Of a DNA stretch of 5,919 nucleotides, positions 5,484-5,919 are shown in pieces. Location: positions 1 through 5,919 of the forward strand of contig JAGVII010000372.1 of NCBI GenBank assembly GCA_020056155.1, given 5' to 3'. Numbering within the stretch: the first letter of the stretch is position 1; each line of letters starts with the position of its first letter. This DNA is from Afipia sp. GTDB taxonomy: Bacteria > Pseudomonadota > Alphaproteobacteria > Rhizobiales > Xanthobacteraceae. The position numbers and the translations under genes are program-made. The notes beneath the pieces were generated by a model. The model searched no databases and was not told the origin of the DNA. It saw only the letters and a program-made list of their open reading frames with translations.

Positions 5484-5876
5484 CTACTTCTTCTTCCCGT
5501 CGGGGCCGAACTGCTTGAGGAAGGCGGTGAGATCCTTGATCTCGTCTTCCTTCTTGATTCCGGCGAACGCCATCTTGGTGCCGGGGATCTTGGCCTTCGG
5601 ATTCTGGATGTATTCGGCGAACACCGCGTCATCCCATGTAATGCCGGAATTCTTGTTGGCTTCGGAATAGTTGTAGCCCTCGACCGTTCCCGACTTGCGG
5701 CCGAACAATCCGTTCAGCACCGGACCCACCGTGTTCTTGGCGGTTTCGCCGACCTGATGGCAGGCGCGGCACTTGTTGAAGGACTTCTCGCCGGCGGCAA
5801 CATCCTGAGCATTGGCGGAAGTGGCAAAGCTGACAGCGGCAAGAGCGAGGGCAGCGACAAGCGAACGAGCATTCAT
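5484..5876 (-). CDS. Periplasmic class I c-type cytochrome (cytochrome c2 / c550-like)
   Basis: A 130-residue secreted monohaem cytochrome, probably a soluble electron carrier between the bc1 complex and a terminal oxidase or another periplasmic acceptor. Residues 1-23 are a Sec signal peptide: Arg4, a hydrophobic Ala/Leu/Val stretch, and an ANA cleavage motif before Gln24. The haem site is CRACH, with Cys36 and Cys39 for covalent attachment and His40 as axial ligand. The sixth ligand is probably Met102 in KIPGTKMAFAGIK, a class I hallmark. TVGPVLNGLFGRKSG (49-63) and the C-terminal helix with DLTAFLKQF (115-123) are typical of the mitochondrial-type cytochrome c fold; the tail ends in GKKK. 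The length suits the family. The ATG at 5874-5876 is supported by the signal peptide and an AAAGG Shine-Dalgarno (plus 5886-5890) 9 nt upstream. It is transcribed towards metE, separated by the palindromic repeat. The exact partner, and whether it deserves the name cycA, cannot be told from this window. Confidence 0.95.
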   Translation of the reverse strand: MNARSLVAALALAAVSFATSANAQDVAAGEKSFNKCRACHQVGETAKNTVGPVLNGLFGRKSGTVEGYNYSEANKNSGITWDDAVFAEYIQNPKAKIPGTKMAFAGIKKEDEIKDLTAFLKQFGPDGKKK

Positions 5877-5919
5877 GGGGTTTGACCTTTGAAGCGGGCA
5901 GGAAGGCTGGCAGGTGGTG

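Noticed and set aside
5288..5632. Minus-strand 114-codon frame containing MAGLVPAIHVF
   Set aside because: This peptide is the usual spurious translation of the dispersed palindromic repeat, and the rest of the frame is out of frame with the cytochrome gene it overlaps.

Overview
The window looks like chromosomal DNA of a GC-rich alphaproteobacterium of the Bradyrhizobium / Rhodopseudomonas / Afipia / Nitrobacter group. The basis is the high-GC codon use, the type of NrdA and MetE, a small cytochrome c2-like protein, and a dispersed palindromic repeat of the kind often mistranslated as 'MAGLVPAIHV' peptides in these genomes. The genus is inferred from recall, not from a search.

Layout. Bases 1-2000 (minus strand) hold the N-terminal two thirds or so of nrdA, the large subunit of a B12-independent class I ribonucleotide reductase, which runs off the left edge. 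Bases 2001-2923 are a divergent control region. It contains two cobalamin (AdoCbl) riboswitches back to back, one on the minus strand leading into nrdA and one on the plus strand leading into metE, with about 0.3 kb of promoter-bearing spacer between the two aptamers. Bases 2924-5275 (plus strand) are a complete metE, the B12-independent methionine synthase. Bases 5276-5483 are the convergent spacer, filled mainly by a compound palindromic repeat. Bases 5484-5876 (minus strand) encode a complete exported class I c-type cytochrome.

How it works together. NrdA and MetE are the B12-independent versions of two enzymes that also exist in B12-dependent forms (class II NrdJ and MetH). Both are preceded by a B12-sensing RNA, so the region reads as a divergent switch: when cobalamin is plentiful both B12-free isozymes should be turned down together and the cell should rely on NrdJ and MetH, which are predicted elsewhere in the genome. 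The two riboswitches are clearly paralogous. They align along almost the whole 3' two thirds of the aptamer, into the expression platform, and again at the ribosome-binding site and start codon, where both genes carry the pattern CACGGGGTyTGCCrATGTC. A C-run lies upstream of that G-rich Shine-Dalgarno in both leaders and no U-tract terminator is visible, so control of translation start is the more likely mechanism.

The cytochrome gene appears functionally unrelated and is separated from metE by the repeat, which may serve as a two-way terminator.
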